NCBI RefSeq assembly: GCF_022965805.1
Contig: NC_133104.1
Span: forward strand, 35,818,682 to 35,882,681
Direction: 5' to 3'
Origin: Primulina eburnea
Lineage: Eukaryota > Streptophyta > Magnoliopsida > Lamiales > Gesneriaceae
Length of the DNA: 64,000 bases
The position numbers and the translations under genes are program-made. The notes under the pieces were generated by a model, which worked only from the letters and a program-made list of their open reading frames with translations, did no database searches and was not told the origin of the DNA. Shown piece after piece: positions 46,586-58,930 of the stretch. Numbering within the stretch: the stretch's first letter is position 1; each line of letters begins with the position of its first letter.

Positions 46586-47136
46586 TTTACCTGCAAGAAA
46601 CGTTAGTAGAAATAAAAGATATTCCTCACCCAAATTCTCACGGTCACTCCAAAGAAAATTCGCTCGTCTCTGTCCTCTCTTTTATTTTTCCTCACTACAA
46701 TACTCACCGGTCACTTCAAAGAAAATTCACTCGCACTCAAGTATTTTCACTCAAATTTGAGAGATCCCTCAAGGTGCTCAAGCTTTGTATTTGTATATAT
46801 CAAACAATCAAGTTCAACTCGTGAACAATTGTGATTGACTCACTTGAACTACGTAAACAAGAAATTTGATTTTTTTTTTTTACTGTGAGAGGCACTTGAA
46901 TATGACTCACAAAGATAATGTAACAAAATAGCAAAACCAATTTATGGAATATTTTCGAATTTTTGTACTTTTTTTTCTTTTTTTCCCTTCTGCACAAGTG
47001 ATGGTGCAACTCGAAAATCGCAAGAAAAAATCTCAAAATTTCGAGAATCTTCACGAAAGGTTAAGAATGATAGAACAAAACAGATCTGCAAACAGAACGA
47101 AAAAATAAACAGATCTGATAATAACAATGGATACTG

Positions 47137-47634
47137 TAATTCAATCTTCAATAATCTGAAAAAGAAATCAAAATTCGTCCAAATATTTATTACAAATTCA
47201 AAAGATATCAAAAGATAAGTTACCAAATTATCTAGTGTTAAAAATAAGGTGAAAATATATTTTTCCGCATTCCAAGCGCCGCGGCGCTGATCCAGTAGCG
47301 CCTAGGCGCTGAACCTTCGGCTGTGGCAGCGCCTAGGCGCTACAGTTACGACCATGTAGTGCCTAGGCACTACATCCTAGCACCTAGGAGCTAGGCAGCT
47401 TTGCCTAGCGCTACAGCGCTTCTTCCCAGGCGATGTGGCGCTGGTCCACCCACATTACTCCGCACTTAATAGCATCCGTTTAGCCTTCAAGATCACTTCT
47501 ATACATCACGACTCCTTTGAGGTTTGGAACCTTGCTTGCGCTTTCTCTCACATTACTCCCTCGTGATTGGTCCTTCCGGCAACTCTAAAGTATTTCACGC
47601 TTTCCTCGGAGCTTGACCTACCATGGTTGCATCA
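47137..47634 (-). repeat. 5' LTR (right) of the Gypsy-like element
   Basis: Pairs with 43022-43583. The CCTAGG palindrome array at about 47270-47430 is better preserved here (for example GCGCCTAGGCGCTACAG). Confidence 0.8.
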
Positions 47635-48484
47635 CTAATTGTGTAGTTGGCAGGAGAGAGAAAATATAATAGCGTAAACATTTAACGTGTTATCTCATAT
47701 ATAATGATACCATGTATCTACTAGAATCATATCAGAATTCTTACTATTAATGTTGTCCAACTAAGATATTAGAATCTTATCCAGATAATATAATCTTGTA
47801 TAGATCTAATTTAGACAATGTAATCATATCTAGATCATTTCTAGATAGTGCAATCTTATCTAGATAATGCAATCTTATATAGATAATGTTCAATCAAGAA
47901 AATACTTTGAATCAAGATACCAAAATTCTAAGTTATAGTTTAATTAGGATACTCTAGTCTAATGAATCAAAACTCTTACTGAGTATTTCGCCTAAACAAG
48001 GACTCGTACTAATTAGGGTTTCAATAGGATTACTCCAAGCCTAATCCATCATACGATCAATGATTGTGGTTTCATCGTATTCTCGATCTGACGATACGAC
48101 ATCATCGATGTGACGAAGATAAACAGCTTCTTTTAATGTTATAAAGTAACACATTTTGAAAACTACTGAGTCAAAGTCAACCATCAACTGACTCAAATTT
48201 TGTTAGTTGTCTATTTTGGAACTCTTTCAAATAAATTAGGCAGTCACACTCTCTCATCACAAATTTATTAGGCATGCTAAACCTCAAAACTTTAAAGTAT
48301 GAAATACGCTTATAAATCCTTTTATAAGCCAAATGTATGATCTCCATCAAACTTTAATTACCAAATTAACTCATTTAATTTGACTGTCTCAACAGGAACA
48401 CAGAAATCAATACACATGTGATCCTTAATGGTTTAGGGACACAGATAGTAGCGAGTTTACAACACATATGATTCGAGTCAACAT

Positions 48485-49065
48485 GTGTGCTCGTACACGT
48501 CTTGCTAATGATGCTAAGGCCGCGAAGAAGGGAGGCGAGAGACAATTTTATTTGATGTCTACGGAAAGACCTTGAAATCTGATGGTCTTGTTGGTCTTTA
48601 CCGTGGATTCAACATCTCATGTGCTGGTATTATTATGTATCGTGGTTTATAGTTCGGAAATTACGAACGAATACTTGATGTGATCAAAATCCGATTTTCT
48701 GCAACTTAACACAATAAGGATACATTTTCAACGCATTACATCAAGCACTTATTGGTGTGCCACATGAGACTAAGATTTATATGTTCACGATTAGAGGATA
48801 ATTTCTTTGCTAACTTTGCCCTTGGTTGGCTCGTCACTAACTGTGCTGGTCTTGCCTCTTACCTGAATGACACCGTCCGTAGAAGAATGACGATGGCGTC
48901 TGGCGAAGCTGTGAAGTACTAGATCTCGATGGATGCATTTGGTCATATCCTCAAGAATGAAGGTGTCAAATCTTAGCCAACATCCTTGTTGGTTAGGACA
49001 AACTTCAAATGATCGTAGTTTTCGGTATGAAATATGGCTCTGGTGGAGGTTAAGTTCGTCTTCCT
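48485..49065 (+). pseudogene. ADP/ATP carrier (ANT) pseudogene, partial
   Basis: Plus-strand coding traces of the mitochondrial ADP/ATP translocase: [20 protein letters not shown] at 48490-48550, [13 protein letters not shown] sequence near 48595-48620, then [38 protein letters not shown] and SMDAFGHILKNEG, ending near LQMIVVFGMKYGSGG. TVRRRM is the carrier's RRRMMM signature region. The N-terminal third is missing, the reading frame changes several times, stops occur (TAG after GEAVKY, and after GVKS), and no introns are evident. A retrocopied or decayed duplicate is likely. Confidence 0.85.
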
Positions 49066-49980
49066 TAGAATTTTGGAAAGATAGATGTGTGATGAAAGTC
49101 TTTTTGTGAAATTTTAAAAGTGACAACTATTCATAAATCAGCAAATTGGTGTCCATGAACTATTGATAAATTGATTTTCATCTAATTTAAAAATCAAATT
49201 TACTATTAACCTAAATTATTTTTAAGTCTAATTATCATTATAAATTTAATTAGGTATATATTTTTATTTTAAAGATTATTTAATTTATTTTATTAATTAT
49301 TTTTTAAAAAACTATTGTATGTATTTAAAAAAATTTATCATGATCAATATCAACTCAAATATACAACTAATTTTTTTTCATAAATACAAATATAATAAAT
49401 AAATATTTGTCACAAGAGCCCTGAGTTATTGTCTTCGGATATATTTGGTATTGATTTGTTAGAATTCCGAAAAGTGTTAAACATGAAAGTTATAGATCAT
49501 GAAAAATCTATTGGAAAAAAATCGTGGCGTGTGGATGGCGGTCGAAACACCAATCAGACGGAAAAATCTCACCCAATTTTTATTTACTTTATGTTGAAAC
49601 GCTTTCCTGAATTTATGTATCAATACCAGATTTTGAAAACTAAAAATAGTTATTTTTGTTTCGGTCGTCCGAAAACAATATCTCTGGTCTCTAGTGATCG
49701 AGGTTTATTTATTATATTTTTATCAATGATGCAAAAAATTTATATATTTGAGTTGATAATTATTTATTTTGATATAACTTTTAAATAAATCAGTCAATAA
49801 AATAAATTAAATAATTTTTGAAATAAAAATGTATAGCTAATTGAACGTATTAATGGTAATTGGACTTATAGGTTAAGAATAAAATTGATTTATTAGCTTT
49901 TTCATGTACCAAATTGTCAAGTTATAAATATGTCATATACTAATTAAACTATTTACAATAATTCATATACCAATTTCCGA
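49066..49980. other. Intergenic
   Basis: No convincing gene. A 119-codon open stretch at 49429-49788 has AT-driven composition and no recognised family. Confidence 0.4.
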
Positions 49981-49984
49981 TGAG

Positions 49985-50160
49985 TAGGTCTCTTGTGAGA
50001 CGGTTTCACGAATCTTTATCTGTGAGACGGGTCAACCCTACCAATATTTACAATAAAATGGAATACTCTTAGCATAAAAAGCAATACTTTTTCATAGACT
50101 CAAATAATAGATCCGTCTCACAAAATACGACGCGTAAAACCGTCTCACACAGTTTTTGTC
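49985..50160. mobile_element. MITE with GTGAGACGGTTTCAC termini, copy 1
   Basis: A non-coding element of about 175 bp with terminal inverted repeats around TGTGAGACGG / CCGTCTCACA. Internal landmarks TCTGTGAGACGGGTCAACCC and ACTCTTAGCATAAAAAG are shared with the copy at 55158-55350. Confidence 0.75.
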
Positions 50161-51372
50161 TTTTCCGAATTATCAACTATCCTTGCAACAAACTAAATTT
50201 TACTCTTGAAATTCAACTTCTAAAAAATCTGAATTCTGAAGGCACATTTTTTTTATTTCTGTTTTTAATTATGTTTTACAATAATAGCTCAACAAAACTC
50301 CACTTTTATTACTGAATGGAAGTTGAGAGTGAATTAGATAATTTTAACTAGAAGCTAACCTCGTTGAAAGGAAATAGTTTATGCTAGTAACAATAGAAAA
50401 TTAGAGACGTGTAAAAAATTGTTAGTTCGTGTTTTGATAAATAGATTTCACTTGATAAATGGATTTGAAAAATGCACTTGAATATATAGCTCGAATAATA
50501 AAAATATCAATTTTAGTTCGTTAGGTATTGGTTTATGACATTTTTAGTCATATATGTTTCATAAAATCAATTATAATCCTGAAACTAGGTTTTTTTATTT
50601 ATTTATTAATTTTAGTATTTTCACCAAAATCATGTAATATGGTTAATATTATTGTTAAAAATTATAATCACATTGTCAAATACACGTACATGCCTCGAGA
50701 ATTTTTTTAACCGCGTACTTGCAAAAAATTAACAATAATATTGATAATTTAATCACGTGATTTTGAAAAAATTGACTAATTTATAATATAAAAAATACAA
50801 AAACAAAATCATAGTTACATGACTATAATTGATATAACGAAACTGTTGTGTGCAATAATTGTCCTTGTCAATCGAACCGTGGTGCTTGAGCTGCTGTACT
50901 GTTTAAAAGATTTGAGTTGCACTATTACCACTAACTATAACTTTTAATAAAGCGGCTAGCGCTCGGTTCTACATAAACGAAAGTTACTAATATGTCACAC
51001 ATCAATACATTAATAACTAAAATTGACATTTTGCAAATTTGAAATATATTGGTTTAGTAAACAAAGAAGTTTCAGAAAAATTACAAAATACAGTCTCTCA
51101 TAAGAAACCAACGTTTCATCATTCATGTTAAATCAACCATAAACAACCCAATGGCGGAACAATTGGACTCCCGCAATTTGAATCCAGAATCCAAGTTACT
51201 CTACGTGCATTAAAAATGAATAAAAGTTCACTGGAATTCTCACCTCTTTCGGAAATAAGCAAAAATTTTGGTTTCGCGATCAATTTCTGGATTTCTTCGT
51301 GGATTTTGATGAATTCTTGGATTCTGAGTATTTCCTTTAGAGTTGGGCGTTTGGTTTGGCTTCGTGTTCAAA
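50161..51372. other. Intergenic
   Basis: AT-rich, no gene recognised. The right end should hold the 3' UTR side of the SRP72 copy if it is transcribed. Confidence 0.4.
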
Positions 51373-52102
51373 TTACTTTAAGACTTTATCTTTGACATGT
51401 GCACCCTGGGAACCTCTTATCTTAGCTGCTCTCTTATCCTTCCTCTTTGGCTTGTGACTAGACCTTTCCCTCTTCGGTAGCCATCTTTCTGGATCCGGTG
51501 GAGGACCAGGTTTTGCAGGGTCGAACCCTTTTGGATACTTTGGGTTTCTCTTCCTTTTCTTCTTTGGTTTCTCCTTCTTCGATTCGTATGCTTCAGCAAT
51601 GCCCAAAGTAGGACCGTTGCTCTCAACATGCTTCGCGCCGGAGGTTTTCTCCAAACTCTCAACATCAATTCCCGTCATATTATATAGCGTTTTCAGTAGC
51701 TTCTCACAAGCTTCTGCCTTCTCAATATCGATATGAGCAGTAGTTTGAATAAGCCCTATCAAGGCCTCGATGCTCCCATGTTTTTCACAACTAGTTCCTC
51801 GTAGAGACGAGCTGCCTCATCATTCTTTCCATGTCTGAGCTTAAATGAAGCAGCCTCTTGCACAATGATATCAAGTTTATTGTCTTCGGTCCTGGCATCT
51901 GACCACCACCGAATTGCAGCATCAAACACAACATCAGCACCATCGATATCTCCAGCTCGTTCTTTAAGAACGACAAGGGTCGCAACAGTTGCAGGTTTAT
52001 GTTGAATATCAGGTATTTTCAGTTGAGAGTCGGCTGCTATTTGAGGATGGCCTGCAGCTGCAGCAATCTGTGCACGGGCCAGTAGGATGATGTTTGACTT
52101 AT
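51373..52102 (-). pseudogene. SRP72: SRP72 C-terminal exon, with one frameshift
   Basis: SRP72 is the 72-kDa protein of the signal recognition particle. Its N-terminal TPR repeats bind SRP68 and its C-terminus binds 7SL RNA. Here the TPR part FPDKSNIILLARAQIAAAAG to KLRHGKNDEAARLYEELVVK is followed by the frame ending in the RNA-binding tail KKKRKRNPKYPKGFDPAKPG, PPPDPERWLPKRERSS and KDKRAAKIRGSQGA. The two parts are joined only if one base is missing at the A5 run near 51785 (VVKN instead of the expected VVKxHGSIEAL). A plausible acceptor TTTCCAG lies at 52109-52103. The frameshift could be a sequencing error, but missing exons upstream argue for a pseudogene. Confidence 0.85.
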
Positions 52103-53117
52103 CTGGAAATGTACTTGGATCTGAGCTAGGTTTATAATACGATTGTGCAGTCGTAAACATATTACCTGATCCACTTTATTAGAGTGAAGTAGCCATCAGT
52201 ACATCACTGAATTTTAAGAAAGTTTCTGAAGGATGTTGATGGACCTTAATCATTTTATGCAAAACAATGGAAAACAATATGAAAGATCATCCATAGAACA
52301 CATGGAAAAGAATGGGAAACTCCTATTTCTGCGGGAGCATGAGAATAAAATGCCGAAGATCTAAACACAAGTAAACCCATCAACATGATATATATACCCG
52401 TATTATGCTATTACTTCTTTGATAATCAAACAGCCTTGTGCGTCAAATGATAAAATTTATGTATGTATTGCATTTCACTGTCAGTACTGAACTAAACTAA
52501 AAAAAGTTTGATGGAATTCATCTCAAGCCAAAGTCTCAAAAATATAATCCCACATTGATACTCAGTTCTACAGACTAATTTGAGAAACAAGCACACGCAA
52601 GTTCTTTAGATGATCTAGGTCACATTAATTATGTACAACAACAAGAAGATGGAAACAAGCTCTACCAACAGAACATGATTAAATTCTTTTTTGACATTGT
52701 TATATATTGTATGATTGAAAAAATATTTATCGTATATTTATATCATAAATTTTCGTAATTTAATATTTATTTTTTGAACATTTTTTATTTGATTTAGTAA
52801 ATATACTTTATTTTTCTACAATTAGATTTTCAAATTTAAATCATATATATAAGAAAGATTTTATTATTATGTGTTTAAATTAAAATTTTAGTATTATTTT
52901 TTTGAATTTTATTTAAAAATAATTATAAAAAATTTAAAATCAGGTTATACTGGTTAATCAGGTTGATTCGAGTTGAGAGTTTTCGGATTGGCTCGAGATC
53001 AGGTTGGGTTCGAGTTGAACAATTTTTGAATAGTACTATTGCCTGACCCGACTTTACCCACCCAAATTGACACCCCTAAATAGGGCCGAATTCATGCCCC
53101 CAAAATATAAAATTTGA

Positions 53118-53157
<40 letters not shown>

Positions 53158-53456
53158 GTAATATACATGGATGTAACGATGGATTCAACAAAGCAATCAT
53201 TCATTATGATATGGAGGTAACATCAGTAGTTAAAGAGCACACCAGCTGGAATTGTATTTTTCAGTTTTGATGTCACCATCTAAATTATTATTTTTAAAGA
53301 AAAATAAAAATATTAATTAAGATGGGAGGAAATCATTATTATATACTGGAAATTACATTAGATTAATTTTAAAAAGTTTTAGATGATTTATATGTAATAA
53401 TTAAGTGCGAGTTTGTTGTATTATAGGCTTTTACCTATAAGACAGCAAGATTTTAC
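52103..53456 (-). other. Stretch lacking the central SRP72 exons
   Basis: It should carry the exons for about 250 central residues of SRP72, but none is recognisable. It holds AT-rich DNA, an element-like end at about 52950-53085 (GGTTGGGTTCGAGTTGAAC ... GACACCCCTAAATAG, like the right end of a hAT MITE), and a (TA)n run at 53123-53156. Confidence 0.6.
53123..53156. repeat. (TA)n microsatellite
   Basis: Pure TA repeat of about 17 units. Confidence 0.95.
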
Positions 53457-53689
53457 CTTCGAGCTGATAGCAACAGCTGCTCAGCATCTTTATCTTTGTT
53501 TCTTTCTATCAATGAACAAGCAGCAGTATATGCCAGTTCAAAACTGCTGGTCTCTTTAACTTTGAGGGCCTGGACATCAGAAGCCTTCCCAGCAGAAACC
53601 AAGCCAGCAACAAAATTTATGTTTTCTTCTTTCCCTTTCAAGCACTCCAAAGCCTCGTTCAATTTATGTTTCCGATACAAACAGTGTGC
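53457..53689 (-). pseudogene. SRP72: SRP72 upstream exon with internal deletion
   Basis: A 233-nt exon between acceptor TTATTAG|G (53690) and donor AAG|GTAAAA (53456-53455). It encodes AHCLYRKHKLNEALECLKGK, then NFVAGLVSAGKASDVQALKV and FELAYTAACSLIERNKDKDA plus EQLLLSARR, a TPR region of SRP72. Compared with my memory of the family, about 30 residues between ECLKGKEE and the NFVAG segment are absent. No first exon is visible upstream as far as 54700. Confidence 0.8.
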
Positions 53690-54708
53690 CTAATAAGAAA
53701 ACATCAGTGTCCATAAATATATAGACTGCTCTGGTAGAGAAATAACTGAAAGTTTGCAAATACCAACTTATGCTTGCTAGTCAAAAAGAGTGAATTCTTC
53801 TACTTGTGACATGATTATATAACAAAATAGAGAAAAAAACAGAACAAAAGAAATTGCAGTAAAGTAACAGTATTACTTTGCGTATAAAAAAGTGACTTAT
53901 CTCCAACGGCAACACTCCTCAAGAAACTGAATATAGGTTTAAAATGTACTGGTCAAGTTTTAGACTTGTCAATCCACTTCCATAATATCAATACACGCAA
54001 GAGGTTATTTATACTTTCGAAGCTCATAAACAAGATAACTTCTGTCGGCGCCTCAACTTTTTTCTATTTGGATGCTTTCCCCCGCTCTTCAGGGATTTTA
54101 TATTTTTATTCAAAGGTAACACTGGAAATACTTTTAAAGAAAAGTTCACAAAATCCTTCATTTACTAGAAACTTAATCATGACACACTAACAACCCAGTT
54201 CAACACTTGAAAATTTCATTACCATTTCACGTTCAAGACCGAGGTTAGTCGATACTGACGTTGTTTTACAACCACACAATTGAAAACAAGCAGTCTCGTA
54301 ATAAAATATAAATCAATTTATTACTCATAATTAATCAGTAAACAGTTTTTATAACGTAAATTCTTAAAACAATAAAAATAAGTGGAAACGTGAATTGAAG
54401 ATGTAGTCGACAAACATATGATATACAATCGACATTGTTCATATCAGGTTCAACAGTTTGTCCTATTAACTTTATATGGAATTTCCTCATTAATTAAAAG
54501 ATAAAATGAGCTGTCTGTGAGGCCCATTTATATCAAATGTTCGAGATTGAACGTACAGGATTTAGCAGCATGTGTTCCCTGCTTTTTCTTGATCTACTCT
54601 ACATTTCCTACAAAAAGTCTTTTTTATCATTCTTAGTTTTTAGGTCAAAACAATACATTTGCTTCTCTTCAAGAACATATACAATATGTTTACAACTTGT
54701 ATATGATG
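53690..54708. other. Intergenic
   Basis: No gene or SRP72 first exon recognised. Short frames here lack family resemblance. Confidence 0.4.
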
Positions 54709-55157
54709 TTGGTGTATCGTTTTCTCATGTTTAAGACGCAGTAAAAGTTTTAAATTTTTATTTTAATCATATAAAATAAGTTTGGACATTCGTGGGATTT
54801 TAATCATAACAATATGATGTTTATTAAAATTAACCTCAGAAGGTCCTTCAAGGTCTCATCTATCAAGTCCATGAAAAAATGACTTTAATCCTCTTCTAGA
54901 TTGCACTAAAAAAATAGAAGAATATTTGCGTTGAGATGAAGAACAAAATTGGAGCTCAAAATCTCTAAAAATTAGGACCGAGGATTCAGCCACTTCAGGT
55001 TGAGAGAAAGGAGGGGAGATTTCGAAAATTTAAGGTTAAAGTGTGTCTAATAATAAGATCTTTTATCTTATTTATAGATAGGTGACCAACTTCGTGCAGA
55101 CCACCTACAAGTTTGCTGGACCTAATATTTGTTCCTAAAATTAGGACTTGCACAATA

Positions 55158-55350
55158 TAAGTTAGACTGAGTCTCATGTGAGACCGTCTCACGGATCTTA
55201 ATCTGTGAGACAGGTCAACCCTACCCATATTCACAATAAAAAGTATTACTCTTAGCATAAAAAATAATATTTTTTCATGGATGACCCAAAAAAGAGATCC
55301 GTCTCACAACTACGACCCGTGAGATCGTCTCACACAAGTTTTTGTCTATA
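55158..55350. mobile_element. MITE with GTGAGACCGTCTCAC termini, copy 2
   Basis: Same family and orientation as 49985-50160: TGTGAGACCGTCTCACGGATC at the left, ATCGTCTCACACAAGTTTTTG at the right, shortened here to its core, with the shared interior GACAGGTCAACCCTACCC and ACTCTTAGCATAAAAAATA. It lies inside a Copia LTR. Confidence 0.75.
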
Positions 55351-55645
55351 AGTTAATCAAACGTATATTAATACCAACTTTTGATTCATTTCATAATTTA
55401 ATCGACGATCTGATATTACTGATTTGATTACTATAAATGGTTCGTTATTGTGAAATGTGGTTTAATTTCCACCCATTGAACACTTGCAAAGCGACACCCA
55501 ATGTTGGAATACTTCTACATAAGTTAGATAGTTGTCTATCTAAACTGATTTTAGTAGTTGTACTCCTTATCTTTATATTCCAACAGTAGTATATACCTAT
55601 AAACTCCTTTTATTGTGTTGATGGAACATGATAGCACATTCATAT

Positions 55646-57439
55646 TGTAAGGATCGTGTATCGTATTATCGTAAATCCTATGTGATTATCGATAATTAAT
55701 GAAATTGCCATGAGATTATGTACTTGATGTATATCATGACAATAGAATTGAGAAAATGAATATTGAATATGAATTGAGATTGTACAAACTCGAATTGAAA
55801 GGTCGGACGCCAATATAGTACAAAAATCAAATGTTTGTACAAAACATGTGGCGCCCGGGCGGTAGAAAATAACCGCCCGAGCGCCAAGGTATGTAAAGTT
55901 AGTGTTCGGGCAGAACACTCCGCGCCCGAGCGGTAACTTTTAACCGCCTGAGCGCGGTGTAAACATTTCTCGGGGACAGAATGTCTCGCGCTCGGGCGCG
56001 ATAAATTCTACCGCCCGAGCGCGAGATCGGTGGGGGATAAGAATGAGAATTTTGTTTCATTCTTTCTTCATTTCCTTACCGAGGGTTCGAGAGGAAAAGA
56101 AAGGAATCGATTTCTTTCGTCCGATTCGACTTTGAAACGCTGTCTAAACGCGAAACAAATTATATATTTGTGATCGTCGCGTCGAGGGCTTCTGACTGAG
56201 GTAATTTTCTTCTAGTTCCAACAGCTTGAAATATCAAAGTGCTGGAATAGCATGTATTTGAAGTTGAATTTCTGTTATGTAGTAGAGTAACCGACAAGAA
56301 ACTCATATTCGAAGTCGGAATTGAATTATAACATGATTATGATTTGATATGAATTTTTGAAGTTTCAAATGATATTTGAAACTCAAATTAATGATTTTGG
56401 AGTATGTTATTGATTGAAATGAATATGTTATTGATGTAGATAGATTATTATACTGCAATCTAAATACATCAACTGGAAACGAAGAATTGAGGTATGTTGC
56501 GACCGGGTAACATACGACAGGTATCTGTATTATATGATATATGATTGGATTTATTGGATTGGATTGGAATACGTGTCTATGTGCCTATTTGATGATTTGA
56601 TGTGGCATACATGACATTGAGATTTGAGTATCGATGTACCAAATAAATGTTTTGTTAACACACATCATTTTATGCATACATCGATACATGACATGCACGT
56701 TGAGCTATGATCCTTGGATACCCTGATATGATTTGATTGGATTCCGGGGTTTGTGAACACAATCGCTATGCCGGTATTATATGACCCGTAAAGCATAGAC
56801 AATTGTGGCCCCATATGATTGGATATGAGATGTGGGATTGATGGCGCTTCGTCGACGCTATCATATGTGTATTCTCATATCAGCCGGTGTGCCAGCTCGA
56901 GCATTGATTTGATTTGATAGCGATTCGATTGATCCTGACATGTGCTCAGTGGATGGGCATTTGGCCTGATACCTCCACAACATACATGCATTGCATACCA
57001 TATATCATTGTTTAGATATCTGTGATATATATGATTGGTTGTTCCATACAGAGCTTTGCTCACCCCCAAGGGGGGCTGTTGTTGTCTTTGTGTGTGGACA
57101 ATGGCAGGTACTCCAGGATATCAGGAGACCGGAGAGGGTACTTCTGGTGGGAGCCACAGCTTGGGCTGAGGTTTATGTTTATGTCTTGTTCCCAGTATAT
57201 ATGTATATGTATCTATATACCGGGGCATGTCCCGAGGGTATGAGTTGTTTGTATGTGATTGGTTTTGGTTATGTGTGGGCGCGTTTATGATTTGAATTTA
57301 GATACTATTGTTAGTATTTAAATATCAGAAGAGATATTTTGGGCTCATTGTAAAGAAATTTTAAACTCATTTTCCGCTGTGATTAATTAACCCTAATCAG
57401 ATTGCATTGTAATAACGATTAGGAGCTAAGAGCCCCACA
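55646..57439 (+). mobile_element. Gypsy-type solo LTR with 5-bp target duplication
   Basis: A 1794-bp sequence starting TGTAAGGATCG and ending AAGAGCCCCACA, with CATAT immediately outside both ends (55641-55645 and 57440-57444). No internal region or second LTR exists, so the element was reduced by LTR-LTR recombination. GC-rich palindromes with CCCGGG/CCCGAG cores lie at about 55850-56025, 205-380 nt from the start. It carries no gene; short frames at 56990-57290 are chance. Confidence 0.88.
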
Positions 57440-58671
57440 CATATAGTCCTCTGAAAAATAATCTGACTTTTAAAAAAATTATTTTGATTCAACCATCTCA
57501 TTTATAAACAAATAATTTTTTTATCATATCAAACTCTAGCAATCAAATTCAACTCTTAGAATTTGATTATCTCAACGAGAACAAAGAAATCGGTACTTGT
57601 TTGACCCTCATTCATTAAGGTATACAACCAATCATGTGTTCGCAACTCATTATGATTTAGGATAACATCATCCTTTATTCATGCTTACCCTAGTTAGTCA
57701 TGTTCTATGTACCAATTGATTGATCATAAGAATGTCAGAACTCATTTTTTTATCGCACCTATCGAATCGTTGTAAGAACGTCTAATAACATCGCTCCATG
57801 ATTTCCCAAGTATCATTAATTGTGCCTGCAAGTACCAGTACATTATGGTTGATGTATAGTACAGTCCCTTCATCTCATACATCTTGATCAAATCTGCAAT
57901 CACTAGTCTATCAAGAGTTTCAAATGAATTTGATAATTATGTGATCTATATTTGAGTGATCATAGTGGTATTGCATATGCAACTAGGGAAGTAATTTACG
58001 CTAAAGCACATTGTATACTCTTGCTAGAGATTTCATGAACTACTAACTCATCATATCACAAAGTATATCCACGCACGTATGTGAGCGTTGAATCCCCGAC
58101 TACAGTGCACGAGCTCCTACTTGTGTTACCACTACACTCAATCTCGTAACCTAATGACTTTCATGGAGGTGGAGTCAAATTGCAGCACTAACATGTAGAG
58201 CCTCAATATTGTATCGGATCTTATAGACTAATGATGTACAATCATAACCGCGGACTTATCTACTCGACAAACGATTACCATTTAGAAAGTTTGAGGGAGA
58301 GTTGTTCAGTAGACTCATCGTATGAGCATTCATCTGTATGTTTAACTATCTCTATGTCCCTAACAATGAAATGTGATACACAACATCACAAATTCTAGTG
58401 TTGAGCTCGAGCGACCTTTATCTTTCTTTTAGATAGATCAATCGGCTAGGAACGTATTTAGAATATACAATCACTACTACATCATATTTATTTTACTATA
58501 GTGTATTCAAGATCCTTGTATATGAAGCTTGCATGGCTATACATATAAAGTAAAATTCATATTTAAATAAAATGTTAAATATTATTAAAATAAATCTCAT
58601 TTGCGACGTAAGTATCAATAAAACTCCAACCAAAAATTAGCTTGCAAGACACCTAATCTAACATTCTCTCA

Positions 58672-58930
58672 CTTGCTCTATATGTAACTAACCATAAATC
58701 TCAATTACATTGCTTCGATGCTTCTCAAACAATCGTATTAGTAGAGGCTCGTAAGTGGATCAGTAAAGTTATCTCCAGAGTGACTTTCACAACTCATATG
58801 TCTAATCTTCCCACAATAAATGTGCCCAAGATCCTATGAGGGGATGTGGTCCTTACAACTGCCTATTTAATCAACCCCTACTCAGTCGTCCATTAAATTT
58901 ATGAACACCAATGTCCATCTTAACTTCCTT
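58672..58930 (-). pseudogene. Copia pol 3' end remnant
   Basis: On the minus strand about 58773-58746 reads DNFTDPLTS, the conserved end of Copia RNase H (DNxADPLTK), then degraded sequence up to a purine-rich tract and the LTR start. Only this fragment is left. Confidence 0.55.

Larger units (their letters stand above)
43022..47634 (-). mobile_element. Gypsy-like LTR element, internally deleted
   Basis: Direct repeats of 562 bp (43022-43583) and 498 bp (47137-47634) bound an interior with gag and part of protease on the minus strand. On that strand a polypurine tract AAAATGGGAGGA (43595-43584) precedes the left LTR, which begins TGATACGATCATGG; the right begins TGATGCAACCATGG. The primer site after the right LTR is a weak tRNA-Met match (TTATTATCAGATC). 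No reverse transcriptase or integrase remains. No target duplication found. Confidence 0.75.
42262..48480 (-). mobile_element. Copia-type LTR split by a Gypsy-like element
   Basis: 42262-about 42660 resembles 54712-55000 (GGTTTTAATC...CAACAATA-GATGTTTATTA). 47635-48480 resembles 55500-55645 plus 57445-57640 (ATAAA-TCCTTTTATAA, then CTCAAC-GGAACACAGAAATC). The two parts are therefore one LTR of the same family as the Copia LTR at 54.7-58.7 kb, opened by the element at 43022-47634. The right terminus was not found. The stretch 42660-43021 is unassigned and may belong to the inserted element. Confidence 0.45.
54709..58671 (-). mobile_element. Copia-type 3' LTR split by a solo LTR and a MITE
   Basis: The minus-strand start TGTTAGATTAGGTGTCTTGC at 58671 follows a purine-rich tract (AGAGCAAGTGAGAGAA) and pol remnants, as in Tnt1-like Copia elements. 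The left end is near 54709 (TGTTGGTGTATCG), comparable with the LTR end at 42262. Excluding the nested Gypsy solo LTR and the MITE, about 2.0 kb remains. No second intact copy defines the ends, so boundaries are estimates. Confidence 0.45.

Noticed and set aside
56991..57290. 99-codon plus-strand frame with a Tyr/Met-rich middle
   Set aside because: Lies wholly inside the solo LTR and has no family resemblance.
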